Assembly (NCBI RefSeq): GCF_008364625.2
Contig: NZ_CP126604.1
Coordinates: 930,001 to 994,000, forward strand
Length of the DNA: 64,000 bases
Origin: Enterobacter dykesii
GTDB lineage: Bacteria; Pseudomonadota; Gammaproteobacteria; Enterobacterales; Enterobacteriaceae
Direction: 5' to 3'
Shown in pieces: positions 32,592 through 43,660 of this stretch. The translations under genes and the position numbers were made by a program. How positions within the stretch are numbered: the stretch's first letter is position 1; each line of letters begins with the position of its first letter. The notes beneath the pieces are model-generated. The model ran no database searches and was not told where the DNA came from. It saw nothing but the letters and a program-made list of their open reading frames with translations.

Positions 32592-33695
32592 ATGCAGGAT
32601 GAGATTTACATGGCGAGAGCCATGAAGCTGGCGCAGCGCGGTCGTTTTACTACCCATCCCAACCCGAACGTCGGGTGCGTTATCGTTAAAGATGGCGAGA
32701 TCGTGGGCGAAGGTTTCCATTACCGCGCGGGCGAGCCCCATGCTGAGGTTCATGCCCTGCGCATGGCGGGAGAAAAGGCTCGCGGGGCTACGGCCTACGT
32801 CACGCTTGAGCCGTGCAGCCATCACGGCCGTACGCCGCCGTGCTGCGAAGCGCTGATCGCGGCGGGCGTGTCGCGCGTGATCGCCTCGATGCAGGACCCA
32901 AATCCGCAGGTGGCCGGACGCGGTCTGTACCGCCTGCAGCAGGAAGGCATTGACGTCAGCCATGGGCTGATGATGCAGGACGCGGAAGCGATCAACAAAG
33001 GCTTTCTGAAGCGCATGCGCACGGGGTTCCCGTATATTCAGCTCAAGCTGGGCGCCTCGCTGGACGGCCGTACGGCGATGGCAAACGGCGAAAGCCAGTG
33101 GGTAACCTCACCACAGGCAAGGCGCGATGTGCAACGTCTGCGCGCACAAAGCCATGCTATCCTCACCAGCAGTGAAACCGTTCTGGCTGACGATCCGGCC
33201 ATGACCGTGCGCTGGGACGAACTGAATGCCGATACCCAGGCGCTGTACCCGCAGGAGAACCTGCGCCAGCCGCTGCGTATTATCATTGATAGCCAGAACC
33301 GCGTGACGCCGGAGCACCGCATCGTCCAGCAGCCGGGTGAAACCTGGATTGCCCGCACTAAAGAAGATACGCGCGAATGGCCGGAAGGCGTGCGCAGCAT
33401 TATGGTGCCGGAGCATAACGGTCATCTGGATTTGGTGGTGCTGATGATGCTGCTCGGCAAGCAGCAGGTGAACAGCATCTGGGTTGAAGCGGGGCCAACG
33501 CTCGCCGGTGCGCTCTTGCAGGCCGGGCTGGTGGATGAACTGCTTGTTTACGTTGCGCCTAAACTCTTAGGTCACGACGCGCGCGGCCTGTTTGTGCTGC
33601 CCGGCCTTGAAAAACTGGCCGACGCACCGCAACTCAAATTTAACGAGATTCGTCCGGTAGGTCCGGATGTCTGCCTCCACTTAACGACAGCGTAA
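32592..33695 (+). CDS. ribD: Bifunctional riboflavin deaminase/reductase RibD
   Basis: Carries out the deamination and then the NADPH-dependent reduction steps of riboflavin synthesis. The 367-residue protein has a cytidine-deaminase-like domain (about 1-145) with HAEVHAL and the zinc motif PCSHHGRTPPCC, then a reductase domain (about 147-367). The ATG at 32592 (MQDEIYMARAMKL) matches E. coli RibD; an upstream in-frame extension overlaps nrdR and is rejected. Confidence 0.97.
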   Translation: MQDEIYMARAMKLAQRGRFTTHPNPNVGCVIVKDGEIVGEGFHYRAGEPHAEVHALRMAGEKARGATAYVTLEPCSHHGRTPPCCEALIAAGVSRVIASMQDPNPQVAGRGLYRLQQEGIDVSHGLMMQDAEAINKGFLKRMRTGFPYIQLKLGASLDGRTAMANGESQWVTSPQARRDVQRLRAQSHAILTSSETVLADDPAMTVRWDELNADTQALYPQENLRQPLRIIIDSQNRVTPEHRIVQQPGETWIARTKEDTREWPEGVRSIMVPEHNGHLDLVVLMMLLGKQQVNSIWVEAGPTLAGALLQAGLVDELLVYVAPKLLGHDARGLFVLPGLEKLADAPQLKFNEIRPVGPDVCLHLTTA

Positions 33696-33782
33696 TTGCT
33701 CCTGAAATAGGGAAGCAGTGCGCAAAGTATTATGATAAAATCCGCCCCCCTGCGGGGCCAAATGAACCCGTAAAGGAAGAGT

Positions 33783-34253
33783 ATGAACATTATTGAAGCT
33801 GCTGTAGCTACCCCGGACGCTCGCGTCGCCATCACCATTGCGCGTTTCAACAACTTCATCAACGACAGCCTGCTGGAAGGTGCGATTGACGCCCTGAAAC
33901 GTATCGGCCAGGTTAAAGATGACAACATTACCGTTGTTTGGGTTCCAGGCGCTTACGAACTGCCACTGGCGGCGGGCGCGCTGGCGAAAACCGGTAAATA
34001 CGACGCGGTGATTGCGCTGGGTACCGTTATTCGTGGCGGCACTGCGCACTTCGAATACGTTGCGGGCGGTGCAAGCAACGGTCTGGCACACGTTGCGCAG
34101 GATGCTGAAATTCCTGTCGCGTTCGGCGTGCTGACCACCGAAAGTATTGAACAAGCCATCGAACGTGCTGGCACCAAAGCCGGTAACAAAGGTGCAGAAG
34201 CTGCACTGACCGCGCTTGAAATGATCAATGTATTGAAAGCCATCAAGGCCTGA
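33783..34253 (+). CDS. ribE: 6,7-dimethyl-8-ribityllumazine synthase
   Basis: Joins the RibD product to 3,4-dihydroxy-2-butanone 4-phosphate, making lumazine for riboflavin; it forms an icosahedral shell in related bacteria. The 156-residue protein shows the signatures VPGAYELP and [14 protein letters not shown]. The gene is also called ribH. It sits 87 bases after ribD and 21 before nusB. Confidence 0.97.
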   Translation: MNIIEAAVATPDARVAITIARFNNFINDSLLEGAIDALKRIGQVKDDNITVVWVPGAYELPLAAGALAKTGKYDAVIALGTVIRGGTAHFEYVAGGASNGLAHVAQDAEIPVAFGVLTTESIEQAIERAGTKAGNKGAEAALTALEMINVLKAIKA

Positions 34254-34274
34254 TTTTTTTGTAAGGGGAATTCC

Positions 34275-34694
34275 GTGAAACCTGCTGCTCGTCGCCGCGC
34301 CCGTGAATGTGCCGTCCAGGCACTTTACTCCTGGCAGTTGTCCCAGAACGACATCGCTGATGTTGAATACCAGTTCCTGTCAGAACAGGACGTGAAAGAC
34401 GTTGACGTTCTGTACTTCCGCGAACTGCTGTCGGGAGTGGCGACTAATAGCGCGTATCTCGATGGCCTGATGAAGCCATACCTGTCCCGTCTGCTCGAAG
34501 AGCTGGGCCAGGTGGAAAAAGCAGTGTTGCGTATCGCGCTGTTTGAGCTGTCTAAACGTGATGATGTGCCGTATAAAGTGGCCATCAACGAAGCGATCGA
34601 ACTGGCGAAAACCTTCGGCGCTGAAGACAGCCACAAGTTTGTAAACGGCGTACTTGATAAAGCAGCACCTGCGATCCGTCCCCACAAAAAGTGA
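34275..34694 (+). CDS. nusB: Transcription antitermination factor NusB
   Basis: With NusE (S10), NusB binds boxA RNA and supports antitermination at rRNA operons. The 139-residue, all-helical protein starts with a basic segment ([10 protein letters not shown]) and matches E. coli in length. It starts with GTG after an AAGGGG ribosome site, as in E. coli. Confidence 0.97.
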   Translation: MKPAARRRARECAVQALYSWQLSQNDIADVEYQFLSEQDVKDVDVLYFRELLSGVATNSAYLDGLMKPYLSRLLEELGQVEKAVLRIALFELSKRDDVPYKVAINEAIELAKTFGAEDSHKFVNGVLDKAAPAIRPHKK

Positions 34695-34700
34695 TCCGCA

Positions 34701-34748
34701 AACCGGAGTCCTGCATTGCCTGACGGGCAGTGTGGCTCCGGTTTTTTC
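34701..34748 (+). terminator. Terminator between nusB and thiL
   Basis: AACCGGAG (34701-34708) pairs with CTCCGGTT (34736-34743), followed by a T-run. The long loop with internal pairing may make it partial, so some read-through into thiL is likely. Confidence 0.75.
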
Positions 34749-34771
34749 TTTTATTTGCTGAGGCATAACGT

Positions 34772-35743
34772 ATGGCATGCGGCGAATTCTCCCTGATTGC
34801 CCGTTATTTCGACCGTGTCAGAACCTCTCGTCTTGATGTTGAAACCGGCATTGGCGATGACTGTGCACTTCTCAATATTCCCGAAAAACAGACGCTGGCA
34901 ATCAGCACCGACACCCTGGTGTGCGGCCGTCATTTCTTACCGGATATCGATCCTGCCGATCTGGCGTATAAGGCCCTGGCGGTTAACGTCAGCGATCTGG
35001 CGGCGATGGGGGCCGATCCCGCGTGGCTGACGCTGGCTCTGACCCTGCCAGAGGTGGATGAAGCCTGGCTGGAAGCCTTTAGCGATGCGCTGTTTGAGCA
35101 GCTTAGCTATTACGATATGCAGCTGATTGGCGGCGACACAACTGCCGGTCCGCTGTCGATGACGCTGGCGATCCACGGCTACGTGCCGCTCGGCCGCGCG
35201 CTGAAGCGCTCGGGCGCAAAACCGGGCGACTGGATCTACGTGACCGGTACGCCGGGCGACAGCGCGGCAGGGCTGGCGATTCTGCAGAACCGTTTAACGG
35301 TTGAAGATGCTGACGACGCGGCGTATCTGGTGAAACGCCATCTGCGGCCAACGCCGCGTATTTTGCACGGCCAGGCGCTGCGCGAACGGGCAAGCTCGGC
35401 TATCGATCTCTCTGACGGGCTGATCTCAGACCTCGGGCATATCCTGAAGGCCAGCGGCGTCGGCGCGCGCGTTGACCTGGATCTCTTCCCGCTGTCTGAG
35501 CAACTGCTTCGCCATGTAGAGCCTGAGCAGGCGCTGCGCTGGGCGCTGTCCGGTGGTGAAGACTACGAGCTGTGCTTCACGGTGCCTGAGCTCAACCGCG
35601 GAACGCTGGACGTGGCGTTAGCGCATCTCGGCGCGAAGTTTACCTGCATCGGTCAGATCATGCCGGAGAGCGAAGGGCTGAAGTTTGTGAAAGACGGTGC
35701 GCCGGTTACGCTGGACTGGAAAGGGTACGATCACTTCGCGTGA
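34772..35743 (+). CDS. thiL: Thiamine-monophosphate kinase ThiL
   Basis: Phosphorylates thiamine monophosphate to the active cofactor thiamine diphosphate. The 323-residue protein has IGDDCA near 26, the metal-binding segment [11 protein letters not shown] and QLIGGDTT, as in the PurM-like kinases. It ends GYDHFA, two residues shorter than E. coli ThiL (325). In E. coli the pgpA start codon lies inside the thiL 3' end; here that ATG is absent and pgpA is missing. The kinase itself appears complete. Confidence 0.96.
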   Translation: MACGEFSLIARYFDRVRTSRLDVETGIGDDCALLNIPEKQTLAISTDTLVCGRHFLPDIDPADLAYKALAVNVSDLAAMGADPAWLTLALTLPEVDEAWLEAFSDALFEQLSYYDMQLIGGDTTAGPLSMTLAIHGYVPLGRALKRSGAKPGDWIYVTGTPGDSAAGLAILQNRLTVEDADDAAYLVKRHLRPTPRILHGQALRERASSAIDLSDGLISDLGHILKASGVGARVDLDLFPLSEQLLRHVEPEQALRWALSGGEDYELCFTVPELNRGTLDVALAHLGAKFTCIGQIMPESEGLKFVKDGAPVTLDWKGYDHFA

Positions 35744-35761
35744 GTTTGTGCGATCTGTATT

Positions 35762-35793
35762 GCCGGGTGGCGGCTCCGCCTTACCCGGCCTAC
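35762..35793. repeat. REP element at the thiL/yajO junction
   Basis: GCCGGGTGGCGGC on the left and TTACCCGGCCTAC on the right, with a short CTCC loop: a canonical REP palindrome. It occupies the place where pgpA lies in E. coli, between convergent thiL and yajO. Confidence 0.88.
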
Positions 35794-35803
35794 AAAAGAT
35801 GGC

Positions 35804-36778
35804 CTACTTAAACCCCACCACCGGATGCGGCTGATACGGCGTCTCCAGCTCGGCAACCTGTTCCGGCGTCAGCGTGATATCCACCGCATTCAGCAGCTCA
35901 TCCAGCTGTTCTTCCCGCGACGTTCCAATAATCGGCGCCGCGACCCCGCGCTTGCCCAGCAGCCACGCCAGCGCTACCTGTGCGCGGGTGGCACCGGTAT
36001 CGTCGGCGATCCCGGCTAAACGTTCGGCAATTAGCGCATCGCTGGCTTCTGTACCGCCATAGAGATTCTTTCCCACTTCATCCGATACGAGGCGAGCCGT
36101 GGTTTCACCCCACGGACGGGTCAGGCGACCGCGCGCCAGCGGGCTCCACGGGATCACCGCCACGCCCTCCTGATGGCACAGCGGCAGCATCTCGCGTTCT
36201 TCTTCACGATAGATCAGATTGTAGTGATCCTGCATAGTGACAAAGCGCGTCCAGCCGTGCTGCGCCTGAAGATCCAGCGCCTGGGCAAACTGCGACGCGT
36301 GCATAGAAGACGCGCCGATGTAGCGTGTTTTACCGGCTCTGACCACGTCGTTCAGCGCTTCGAGCGTCTCCTCGACTGGCGTGTTGTAATCCCAGCGGTG
36401 AATTTGCAGCAGGTCGACGTAATCCATGTTCAAGCGTTTGAGGCTGTCATCAATGGAGCGCAGGATCTGCGCGCGAGAAAGGCCCTCAGCCAGGTCGCCT
36501 ACCGGATAGTACACCTTAGTGGCGACGACGATGTCATCACGACGGGCAAAGTCGCGCAGGGCGCGGCCGACAATCTCCTCGCTGCTGCCGTCGGAGTAGC
36601 TGTTGGCGGTGTCAAAGAAGTTAATGCCGCCCTCGATGGCGCGTTTGATAATCGGACGGCTGCTCTCTTCCGGCAGCGTCCAGGCGTGGTTTCCCCGATC
36701 GGGCTCGCCAAAGGTCATGCATCCCAGACAAAGTCGGGAAACCTTAAGGTCCGTTTTTCCTAACGTAGTGTATTGCAC
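35804..36778 (-). CDS. yajO: Aldo/keto reductase YajO
   Basis: A 324-residue NADPH-dependent aldo/keto reductase. The N-terminal barrel strand (GKTDLKVSRLCLGCMTFG), the catalytic Asp and Tyr in FDTANSYSDGSSEE and the His in LLQIHRWD are present. In E. coli YajO has been linked to 1-deoxyxylulose production and lies next to dxs; the true substrate is unclear. It may be transcribed with dxs-ispA-xseB as the last gene. Confidence 0.92.
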   Translation of the reverse strand: MQYTTLGKTDLKVSRLCLGCMTFGEPDRGNHAWTLPEESSRPIIKRAIEGGINFFDTANSYSDGSSEEIVGRALRDFARRDDIVVATKVYYPVGDLAEGLSRAQILRSIDDSLKRLNMDYVDLLQIHRWDYNTPVEETLEALNDVVRAGKTRYIGASSMHASQFAQALDLQAQHGWTRFVTMQDHYNLIYREEEREMLPLCHQEGVAVIPWSPLARGRLTRPWGETTARLVSDEVGKNLYGGTEASDALIAERLAGIADDTGATRAQVALAWLLGKRGVAAPIIGTSREEQLDELLNAVDITLTPEQVAELETPYQPHPVVGFK

Positions 36779-36842
36779 GGTTCCGCTCCTGCTGTTTAAA
36801 CACCAGGTTTAAGCATAGCAGGAGCGGAAAAGGGGGGAGGGG

Positions 36843-38705
36843 TCAGTCCAGCCAGGTACGGATTTTGGCTTCGATACCGGCGGCGTCCAGGCCTATCGCC
36901 GCACGGGCTTCGTCCTGAGTACCTTGCGGAATGAAACGATCCGGCAGGCCGAGGTTCAGCACCGGCACGGCTTTACGATTTGCCATCAGCACCTCATTCA
37001 CGCCGCTGCCCGCGCCGCCCATGATGGCGTTTTCTTCCAGCGTGACCAGAACGTCATGCGTCTCAGCCATACTCAGGATCAGAGAGTCGTCGAGCGGCTT
37101 CACAAAGCGCATGTCCACCAGAGTGGCATTCAGCGCTTCAGCCGCTTTAGCCGCCTCTGGCATCAGCGTGCCGAAGTTCAGAATCGCCACTTTCTCACCG
37201 CGACGCTTAACTACTCCTTTACCCAGAGGCAGTTTTTCCAGCGGCTGCAGCTCAACGCCCACCGCATTGCCGCGCGGGTAGCGAACGGCGCTTGGGCCAT
37301 CCTGATAGTGATAGCCGGTAAACAGCATCTGACGACATTCGTTCTCGTCGCTTGGCGTCATGACAACCATATCCGGAATACAGCGCAGGAAGGAGAGATC
37401 AAACGCGCCCTGGTGCGTCTGGCCGTCGGCACCGACGATGCCCGCACGATCGATAGCAAACAGTACCGGCAGCTTCTGAATCGCCACGTCATGGATCACC
37501 TGATCGTAGGCGCGCTGCAGGAAGGTGGAATAGATAGCGACAACGGGCTTGTAGCCACCAATAGCCAGGCCCGCAGCAAACGTCACCGCATGCTGCTCGG
37601 CAATGGCGACGTCGAAATACTGGTCAGGGTATTTTCTGGAGAACTCCACCATGCCAGAGCCTTCACGCATGGCCGGGGTGATCGCCATCAGCTTGTTGTC
37701 TTTGGCTGCGGTTTCGCACAGCCAGTCGCCAAAGATTTTTGAATAGCTCGGCATGCCGCCGCTGCTTTTTGGCAGACAGCCGCTGGACGGGTCAAATTTC
37801 GGTACCGCGTGGAAGGTGATCGGATCTTTTTCCGCCGGTTCGTAACCGCGCCCTTTTTTAGTCATGATATGCAGGAACTGCGGGCCTTTCAGGTCGCGCA
37901 TGTTCTTGAGCGTGGTCACCAGGCCCAGCACGTCGTGACCGTCAACCGGGCCAATATAGTTAAAGCCCAGCTCTTCAAACAGGGTGCCCGGCACCACCAT
38001 GCCTTTAATGTGTTCTTCGGTACGCTTGAGCAGCTCTTTAATCGGCGGTACGCCGGAGAAGACTTTCTTGCCGCCTTCGCGCAGCGAGGAGTAAAGCTTG
38101 CCGGAGAGCAGCTGGGCCAGATGGTTGTTCAGCGCGCCGACGTTCTCGGAGATCGACATTTCGTTATCGTTGAGGATAACCAGCATGTCCGGCTTGATGT
38201 CGCCCGCGTGGTTCATGGCTTCGAAGGCCATCCCTGCGGTGATGGCGCCGTCGCCAATCACGCAGACGGTGCGGCGCTGCTTGTTCTCTTTTTCGGCGGC
38301 AACAGCAATCCCGATGCCCGCAGAAATGGAGGTGGAGGAGTGGCCGACGCTCAGCACGTCGTACTCGCTCTCACCGCGCCACGGGAACGGGTGCAGGCCG
38401 CCTTTCTGACGAATGGTGCCAATTTTATCGCGACGTCCGGTCAGAATTTTGTGCGGATAAGCCTGGTGGCCCACGTCCCAGATGAGCTGATCGAACGGCG
38501 TGTTATAGACGTAGTGCAGCGCCACGGTCAGCTCTACCGTGCCAAGCCCGGAGGCGAAATGGCCGCTGGAGCGGCTTACGCTGTCGAGCAGGTAGCGACG
38601 CAGCTCGTCGCACAGCTTCGGCAGGCTCTCTTTCGGCAGCAGACGTAACTCCTGGGTGGAGTCAACTAACGCCAGTGTCGGGTATTTGGCAATATCAAAA
38701 CTCAT
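36843..38705 (-). CDS. dxs: 1-deoxy-D-xylulose-5-phosphate synthase
   Basis: Condenses pyruvate and glyceraldehyde 3-phosphate with thiamine diphosphate, the first step of the MEP isoprenoid pathway and a source for thiamine and pyridoxal. The 620-residue protein has the thiamine diphosphate motif [18 protein letters not shown], and the transketolase Glu region [17 protein letters not shown] at 38705 is preferred to the TTG just before it. It follows ispA by 24 bases. Confidence 0.98.
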   Translation of the reverse strand: MSFDIAKYPTLALVDSTQELRLLPKESLPKLCDELRRYLLDSVSRSSGHFASGLGTVELTVALHYVYNTPFDQLIWDVGHQAYPHKILTGRRDKIGTIRQKGGLHPFPWRGESEYDVLSVGHSSTSISAGIGIAVAAEKENKQRRTVCVIGDGAITAGMAFEAMNHAGDIKPDMLVILNDNEMSISENVGALNNHLAQLLSGKLYSSLREGGKKVFSGVPPIKELLKRTEEHIKGMVVPGTLFEELGFNYIGPVDGHDVLGLVTTLKNMRDLKGPQFLHIMTKKGRGYEPAEKDPITFHAVPKFDPSSGCLPKSSGGMPSYSKIFGDWLCETAAKDNKLMAITPAMREGSGMVEFSRKYPDQYFDVAIAEQHAVTFAAGLAIGGYKPVVAIYSTFLQRAYDQVIHDVAIQKLPVLFAIDRAGIVGADGQTHQGAFDLSFLRCIPDMVVMTPSDENECRQMLFTGYHYQDGPSAVRYPRGNAVGVELQPLEKLPLGKGVVKRRGEKVAILNFGTLMPEAAKAAEALNATLVDMRFVKPLDDSLILSMAETHDVLVTLEENAIMGGAGSGVNEVLMANRKAVPVLNLGLPDRFIPQGTQDEARAAIGLDAAGIEAKIRTWLD

Positions 38706-38729
38706 CAAAGGCTCATCGAGATATATAGT

Positions 38730-39629
38730 TTATTTATCACGCTGGATTATATAGTCCGCTAGCGCTTCCAGTGCCGAGGTATCCAGCGATTGCGCGGCCA
38801 GTTCATTTAGGGACTGGCGGGCATCGTCAATCAGATCCCGGGCTTTACGTTGGGCTTGCTCAAGACCCAGCAGGGCGGGGTAGGTACTTTTGCCAAGCTG
38901 CTGGTCCGCACCCTGACGTTTACCCAATGTTGCAGTATCGCCCACCACATCCAGAATGTCATCCTGAACCTGGAATGCCAGACCGATACTTTCTGCGTAT
39001 CTGTCCAGAATCGGCAGGGCTTTGCGCCCTTGTTCACCCGCGCTCAGCGCGCCCAGGCGAACGGCTGAACGAATCAACGCCCCGGTTTTATGGCGGTGAA
39101 TACGCTCCAGCTGTTCCAGATTAACCTGACGTCCTTCCGCTTCCAGATCCAGCGCCTGTCCCCCGCACATGCCGGCCACGCCGCTGGCCATTGCCAGTTC
39201 GGAGATCATCGCCAGGCGGTCGCGGTCAGCCACTTCAGCCATCGGCGCGTCGCTCAGAATCGAGAACGCCAGCGTTTGCAGGGCATCACCCGCCAGAATG
39301 GCATTCGCCTCGCCAAACTTGATATGGCAGGTGGGTTGACCCCGACGCAAATCGTCGTCGTCCATGGCCGGGAGATCGTCGTGGATCAGCGAGTAGGCGT
39401 GGATGCACTCCACGGCGGCTGCCGGGGCGTCCAGCGTGTTATCGCTGATGCCAAACATATTGCCTGTGGCGTACACCAGGAACGGGCGCAGGCGCTTTCC
39501 ACCCAAGAGTGCGCCATAGTGCATGGCTTCAACCAGAGGAGTGTTCTGAAAAGGCTGTGGCGCAATAAAACGGCGCAGGGCGTCGTTGGCGCGTACGACA
39601 CGCGCCTGAAGCTCGTTGGAAAAATCCAT
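38730..39629 (-). CDS. ispA: Farnesyl diphosphate synthase IspA
   Basis: Builds geranyl then farnesyl diphosphate from IPP and DMAPP. The 299-residue protein has both aspartate-rich motifs: DDLPAMDDD (near 84) and DDILDVVGD (near 225). Its start codon directly follows the xseB stop with no gap. It supplies prenyl chains for, among others, the heme O synthase CyoE encoded further along. Confidence 0.97.
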   Translation of the reverse strand: MDFSNELQARVVRANDALRRFIAPQPFQNTPLVEAMHYGALLGGKRLRPFLVYATGNMFGISDNTLDAPAAAVECIHAYSLIHDDLPAMDDDDLRRGQPTCHIKFGEANAILAGDALQTLAFSILSDAPMAEVADRDRLAMISELAMASGVAGMCGGQALDLEAEGRQVNLEQLERIHRHKTGALIRSAVRLGALSAGEQGRKALPILDRYAESIGLAFQVQDDILDVVGDTATLGKRQGADQQLGKSTYPALLGLEQAQRKARDLIDDARQSLNELAAQSLDTSALEALADYIIQRDK

Positions 39630-39872
39630 TTACTCGGCGTCCGGTGTGAAAGGCGTGGTTTTCGCGTCTTCGCTGTCGGAAAGCAGGATCTGCACGCGCT
39701 GCTCGGCCTGCTGCAGTTTGACCTGCCCCTGGCGCGCCAGCTGCACGCCACGCTCGAATTCGTTGAGCGCCTCTTCCAGCGGGAGATCGCCGCTCTCAAG
39801 ACGGGTAACGATTTGCTCCAGTTCACTCAGCGCAGTTTCGAAACTGGCCGGTGCGTCGTTCTTCTTCGGCAT
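39630..39872 (-). CDS. xseB: Exodeoxyribonuclease VII small subunit
   Basis: The small, helical subunit of exonuclease VII, which degrades single-stranded DNA; the large subunit XseA is encoded elsewhere. The 80-residue protein contains the family motif [23 protein letters not shown] in its centre (given here only as the family hallmark around residues 18-40). It heads the xseB-ispA-dxs operon. Confidence 0.96.
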   Translation of the reverse strand: MPKKNDAPASFETALSELEQIVTRLESGDLPLEEALNEFERGVQLARQGQVKLQQAEQRVQILLSDSEDAKTTPFTPDAE

Positions 39873-40063
39873 AGTGAATTGACTCTTATATTCTCAGCCC
39901 CGACATGGTAACGGACTCAGGGCAATTATCAAATAACGCGCAATGTGCACAGGAGCGGCGCGATGGTGGTATACTTGCGCGCCTGGATGCAGCCACGGGT
40001 GTGGGCTGCTGTACTCTTTTCCATTACAAGCCTTAATACGCTTGCCTAAGAAACATTGCCGCC
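39873..40063 (+). promoter_or_regulatory. Divergent xseB/thiI promoter region
   Basis: 191 bases between divergent genes. A good -10 hexamer for thiI, TATACT, lies at 39970-39975. No strong -35 partner is visible, and no coding sequence is apparent. Confidence 0.45.
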
Positions 40064-41512
40064 ATGAAGTTTATCATTAAATTGTTCCCTGAAATCACCA
40101 TCAAAAGCCAATCTGTGCGTTTGCGCTTTATTAAAATTCTCACCGGGAACATTCGTAACGTATTAAAGCACTACGACGAAACCCTCGCCGTGGTGCGCCA
40201 CTGGGATCACGTTGAAGTGCGCGCCAAAGACGAAAATAAACGTCAGGATATTCGCGACGCGCTGACCCGTATTCCGGGGATCCACCATATCCTGGAAGTG
40301 GAAGATGTTCCGTTCAGCGATATGCACGACATCTTCGAGAAAGCGCTGGTCCAGTACCGCGATCAGATCGAAGGCAAAACCTTCTGCGTGCGCGTGAAGC
40401 GTCGCGGCAAGCACGAGTTCAGCTCTATTGAAGTGGAACGTTACGTCGGCGGCGGTTTGAACCAGCACGTTGAAACGGCTCGCGTTCGTCTGACCAACCC
40501 GGACGTGACCGTGAACCTGGAGATCGAAAACGATCGCCTGCTGCTGGTGAAAGGGCGCTATGAAGGTATCGGCGGCTTCCCGATCGGCACCCAGGAAGAC
40601 GTCCTGTCCCTCATCTCCGGCGGCTTCGACTCCGGCGTCTCCAGCTATATGCTGATGCGTCGCGGCTGCCGTGTGCACTACTGCTTCTTCAACCTGGGCG
40701 GTGCGGCGCACGAGATCGGCGTTCGTCAGGTGGCGCATTACCTGTGGAACCGCTTCGGCAGCTCTCACCGCGTGCGTTTCGTGGCGATCAACTTCGAACC
40801 TGTGGTCGGCGAAATCCTCGAAAAAGTGGACGACGGCCAGATGGGCGTGGTGCTGAAACGCATGATGGTGCGTGCGGCGTCCAAAGTGGCCGAGCGCTAT
40901 GGCGTGCAGGCGCTGGTCACCGGTGAAGCGCTGGGCCAGGTTTCCAGCCAGACGCTGACCAACCTGCGTTTGATCGACATCGTGTCTGATACGCTGATCC
41001 TGCGTCCGCTGATCTCCCACGATAAAGAGCACATCATCGATCTGGCGCGCGAAATCGGCACCGAAGATTTTGCCCGCACCATGCCGGAATACTGCGGCGT
41101 GATCTCAAAAAGCCCAACGGTGAAGGCGGTGAAGGCGAAGATCGAAGCGGAAGAAGAGAACTTCGATTTCAGCATTCTGGAAAAAGTGGTGGAGGAAGCG
41201 TCCAACATCGACATCCGCGAGATTGCCCAGCAGACCGAGCAGGAAGTCGTTGAAGTTGAAACCGTGAGCGGTTTCGGCGCTAACGATGCGATTCTGGATA
41301 TCCGCTCCATTGACGAGCAGGATGACAAGCCGCTGCAGGTTGAAGGCGTCGAAGTGGTTTCTCTGCCGTTCTATAAGCTGAGCACCAAGTTTGGCGATCT
41401 CGACCAGAGCAAAACCTATCTGCTGTGGTGCGAGCGCGGGGTGATGAGTCGCCTGCAGGCGCTGTACCTGCGCGAGCAGGGCTTTGCGAACGTGAAGGTG
41501 TATCGCCCGTAG
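40064..41512 (+). CDS. thiI: tRNA uracil 4-sulfurtransferase ThiI
   Basis: Makes 4-thiouridine at position 8 of tRNA and carries sulfur for the thiazole of thiamine. The 482-residue protein has a THUMP domain (about 60-165), the PP-loop [10 protein letters not shown] (near 186), and a C-terminal rhodanese domain with active Cys456 in LLWCERG. The length equals E. coli ThiI. It stands alone and is followed by a dispersed palindromic repeat. Confidence 0.97.
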   Translation: MKFIIKLFPEITIKSQSVRLRFIKILTGNIRNVLKHYDETLAVVRHWDHVEVRAKDENKRQDIRDALTRIPGIHHILEVEDVPFSDMHDIFEKALVQYRDQIEGKTFCVRVKRRGKHEFSSIEVERYVGGGLNQHVETARVRLTNPDVTVNLEIENDRLLLVKGRYEGIGGFPIGTQEDVLSLISGGFDSGVSSYMLMRRGCRVHYCFFNLGGAAHEIGVRQVAHYLWNRFGSSHRVRFVAINFEPVVGEILEKVDDGQMGVVLKRMMVRAASKVAERYGVQALVTGEALGQVSSQTLTNLRLIDIVSDTLILRPLISHDKEHIIDLAREIGTEDFARTMPEYCGVISKSPTVKAVKAKIEAEEENFDFSILEKVVEEASNIDIREIAQQTEQEVVEVETVSGFGANDAILDIRSIDEQDDKPLQVEGVEVVSLPFYKLSTKFGDLDQSKTYLLWCERGVMSRLQALYLREQGFANVKVYRP

Positions 41513-41526
41513 TTTTTTGCCGGGGA

Positions 41527-41573
41527 GTGCGGCCTGATGCCCTCACCCCGTCCCTCTCCCAAAGGGAGAGGGA
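41527..41573. repeat. Dispersed palindromic repeat, copy 3 (inverted, thiI-yajL)
   Basis: The reverse complement of the unit at 6254 and 30242: GTGCGG, GATGCCCTCACCCC, then CCTCTCCC / GGGAGAGG arms. It shares the tail sequence with copy 2 closely. It lies between convergent thiI and yajL. Confidence 0.8.
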
Positions 41574-41579
41574 GAACAC

Positions 41580-42170
41580 CTATTCGTAATAATTATAAAT
41601 CCCCGCCGGCATCACCAGCGATGACGCTACTTCGTACGCTTTTTCGCGCCCGACCAGCAGGTCAATAATCTTTAAGCCAAAATCAATCGCGGTACCTGGC
41701 CCCTGGCTGGTCAGCAGGTTGACGCGCGGATCCCAGACGACGCGTTTATCCACCCAGTGCTCTTCCGGGATTGTATCCTTAAGCCCCGGGAAACCGGTCA
41801 TGTTGCCGATGGGGAAGATATCGTGCGGAATCAGAACCGTTCCGGCGGCGGCACAGATTGCCGCGACGATGCGGCCGGATAAATGAAACTGACGCACGGT
41901 CTCGACCAGCAGCGGGCTGTCGCGAAAACATTCCGCGCCTTTTAAGCCGCCGGGCAGCACGATGATGTCGTAATCGCCGTCAGCCACCTGAACGAGGGGG
42001 GCATCCGCGAGGATCTTCACCCCGCGCGAGCAGGTGATTGCCAGATTGCCGTCGCTGGCGACGCTGGCGGTGGTAACTTTAATGCCGCCGCGCACCATCA
42101 AATCAATGGTGGTGACCGCTTCCATCTCTTCGCTACCAGGGGCGAGGCAGATCAGGGCTGACGCGCTCAT
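41580..42170 (-). CDS. yajL: DJ-1/PfpI family protein YajL
   Basis: A 196-residue member of the DJ-1 family; E. coli YajL protects against oxidative stress and is reported as a chaperone and a protein deglycase. The redox-active Cys106 sits in the nucleophile elbow AAICAAAG. The start at 42170 ([15 protein letters not shown]) matches E. coli; it lies 38 bases inside the panE 3' end, so translation is coupled. Confidence 0.95.
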   Translation of the reverse strand: MSASALICLAPGSEEMEAVTTIDLMVRGGIKVTTASVASDGNLAITCSRGVKILADAPLVQVADGDYDIIVLPGGLKGAECFRDSPLLVETVRQFHLSGRIVAAICAAAGTVLIPHDIFPIGNMTGFPGLKDTIPEEHWVDKRVVWDPRVNLLTSQGPGTAIDFGLKIIDLLVGREKAYEVASSLVMPAGIYNYYE

Positions 42171-43044
42171 ATTCACTCTCCTTACGTTTAACCAGGTCAT
42201 ACAAACGGGCGTTTTCCGGCACCGCGATGCCGTGCGCGCGGGCGCGTTTTAGCAAATAGCCGGTGATGTAGTCGATCTCCGTGTGGCGTAATGCCCGAAC
42301 ATCCTGCAACATTGAGGAGATGTTTTCTGCCGTGCTTTCAATGACCTGCTCGACATAACAGCGTAAATCGTCGGCCGAGGTATGCAGGCCTTCCCGCTCA
42401 ACGACCGCCGCGACTTCCGCACACAGTATGGCAACGTCCTGCGGATGATTTTTCAGCTCCCCGTTCGGGCAGTTCCACAGCGCCGTCAGCGGGTTGATCA
42501 CGCAGTTTACCGCCAGCTTGCGCCACAGCTGAGGGCGGATGTTGTTGTGCCAGGCCACGTCCGGCAGCACCTTCTGCAGCACATCGGCAAGATAGCTGTA
42601 ATCACCATCCTGCGTTCTGGCGGGACCGATATGCGTCACTCCGCTGGCGACATGCACGATGATGTTGCCGTCGCGACGCGCAGCGTGCGTGGTCGTCGCC
42701 ATCAGCAGGGGCTGCTGGACGTTTTTCAGCTCATCAAGCGTCCCCATGCCGTTATGCAGCAGCAGTATGGGGGAAGTGGGGGGGAGCTGCGCGGCCAGTG
42801 TCTTTACCGCGTCTGAGACCTGCCAGGCTTTGAGCGTCACCAGTAAAAGATCGCTTTGCGCCAGGAAATCAGGATCGTTCGCGGTGAGGGATTCGTTAAA
42901 GATGCTTCCGTCTTCACCAATCAGGTTTACACTGCAATAGGGCTGGGGCACGCGCAGCCAGCCCTGAACCTCATGTCCGTGCTTGCACAGCGCGGTCAGC
43001 CACAGCTGACCAAGCGCTCCGCATCCGAGCACCGTAATTTTCAT
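42133..43044 (-). CDS. panE: 2-dehydropantoate 2-reductase
   Basis: Reduces ketopantoate to pantoate with NADPH in pantothenate and coenzyme A synthesis. The 303-residue protein starts with the Rossmann motif [12 protein letters not shown] and has the catalytic Lys region [14 protein letters not shown] (near 175-190). The length equals E. coli PanE. Its 3' end overlaps yajL; it is divergent from yajQ. Confidence 0.97.
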   Translation of the reverse strand: MKITVLGCGALGQLWLTALCKHGHEVQGWLRVPQPYCSVNLIGEDGSIFNESLTANDPDFLAQSDLLLVTLKAWQVSDAVKTLAAQLPPTSPILLLHNGMGTLDELKNVQQPLLMATTTHAARRDGNIIVHVASGVTHIGPARTQDGDYSYLADVLQKVLPDVAWHNNIRPQLWRKLAVNCVINPLTALWNCPNGELKNHPQDVAILCAEVAAVVEREGLHTSADDLRCYVEQVIESTAENISSMLQDVRALRHTEIDYITGYLLKRARAHGIAVPENARLYDLVKRKESEYERVSPDLPRPW

Positions 43045-43165
43045 TGTTCCTCCTCACCTGCAACTGCGCCAGGTGTTACAGCTTAATTATACAGCTAAGC
43101 TTCTGTTGAGTTATGCCTCGTAGCGGGTATTATGCAACGCAACAAAAGTGAAGGGAGAAGAAAAG

Positions 43166-43657
43166 ATGCCATCTTTCGATATTGTTTCCGAAGTTGATAT
43201 CCAGGAAGTTCGCAACGGCGTTGAGAACGCAACCCGCGAAGTTGAGTCACGTTTCGATTTTCGCGGCGTTGAGGCGTCGTTTGAGCTGAACGACGCAAAT
43301 AAGACCATTAAGGTGCTGAGCGAGTCTGATTTCCAGGTAAATCAGCTGCTCGACATTCTGCGCGCCAAGCTGTTAAAGCGCGGTATCGAAGGGACGTCTC
43401 TGGACGTGCCGGAAGAGTTTGTGCACAGCGGTAAAAACTGGTTTGTTGAAGCCAAGCTGAAGCAGGGCATCGAGAGCGCGGTGCAGAAGAAGATCGTTAA
43501 GCTCATTAAAGACAGCAAGCTGAAGGTGCAGGCGCAGATCCAGGGCGAAGAAATTCGCGTGACCGGTAAGTCCCGCGATGACCTCCAGTCCGTAATGGCG
43601 CTGGTGCGCGGCGGCGATCTGGGGCAACCGTTCCAGTTTAAAAACTTCCGCGATTAA
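43166..43657 (+). CDS. yajQ: YajQ family nucleotide-binding protein
   Basis: A 163-residue protein of two ferredoxin-like domains that binds nucleotides; Xanthomonas homologues bind c-di-GMP. The start is [11 protein letters not shown] at 43166, after a GGGAGAAG ribosome site; six earlier codons in frame have no match. It ends with the conserved [15 protein letters not shown] bidirectional terminator separates it from yajR. Confidence 0.95.
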   Translation: MPSFDIVSEVDIQEVRNGVENATREVESRFDFRGVEASFELNDANKTIKVLSESDFQVNQLLDILRAKLLKRGIEGTSLDVPEEFVHSGKNWFVEAKLKQGIESAVQKKIVKLIKDSKLKVQAQIQGEEIRVTGKSRDDLQSVMALVRGGDLGQPFQFKNFRD

Positions 43658-43660
43658 TAT

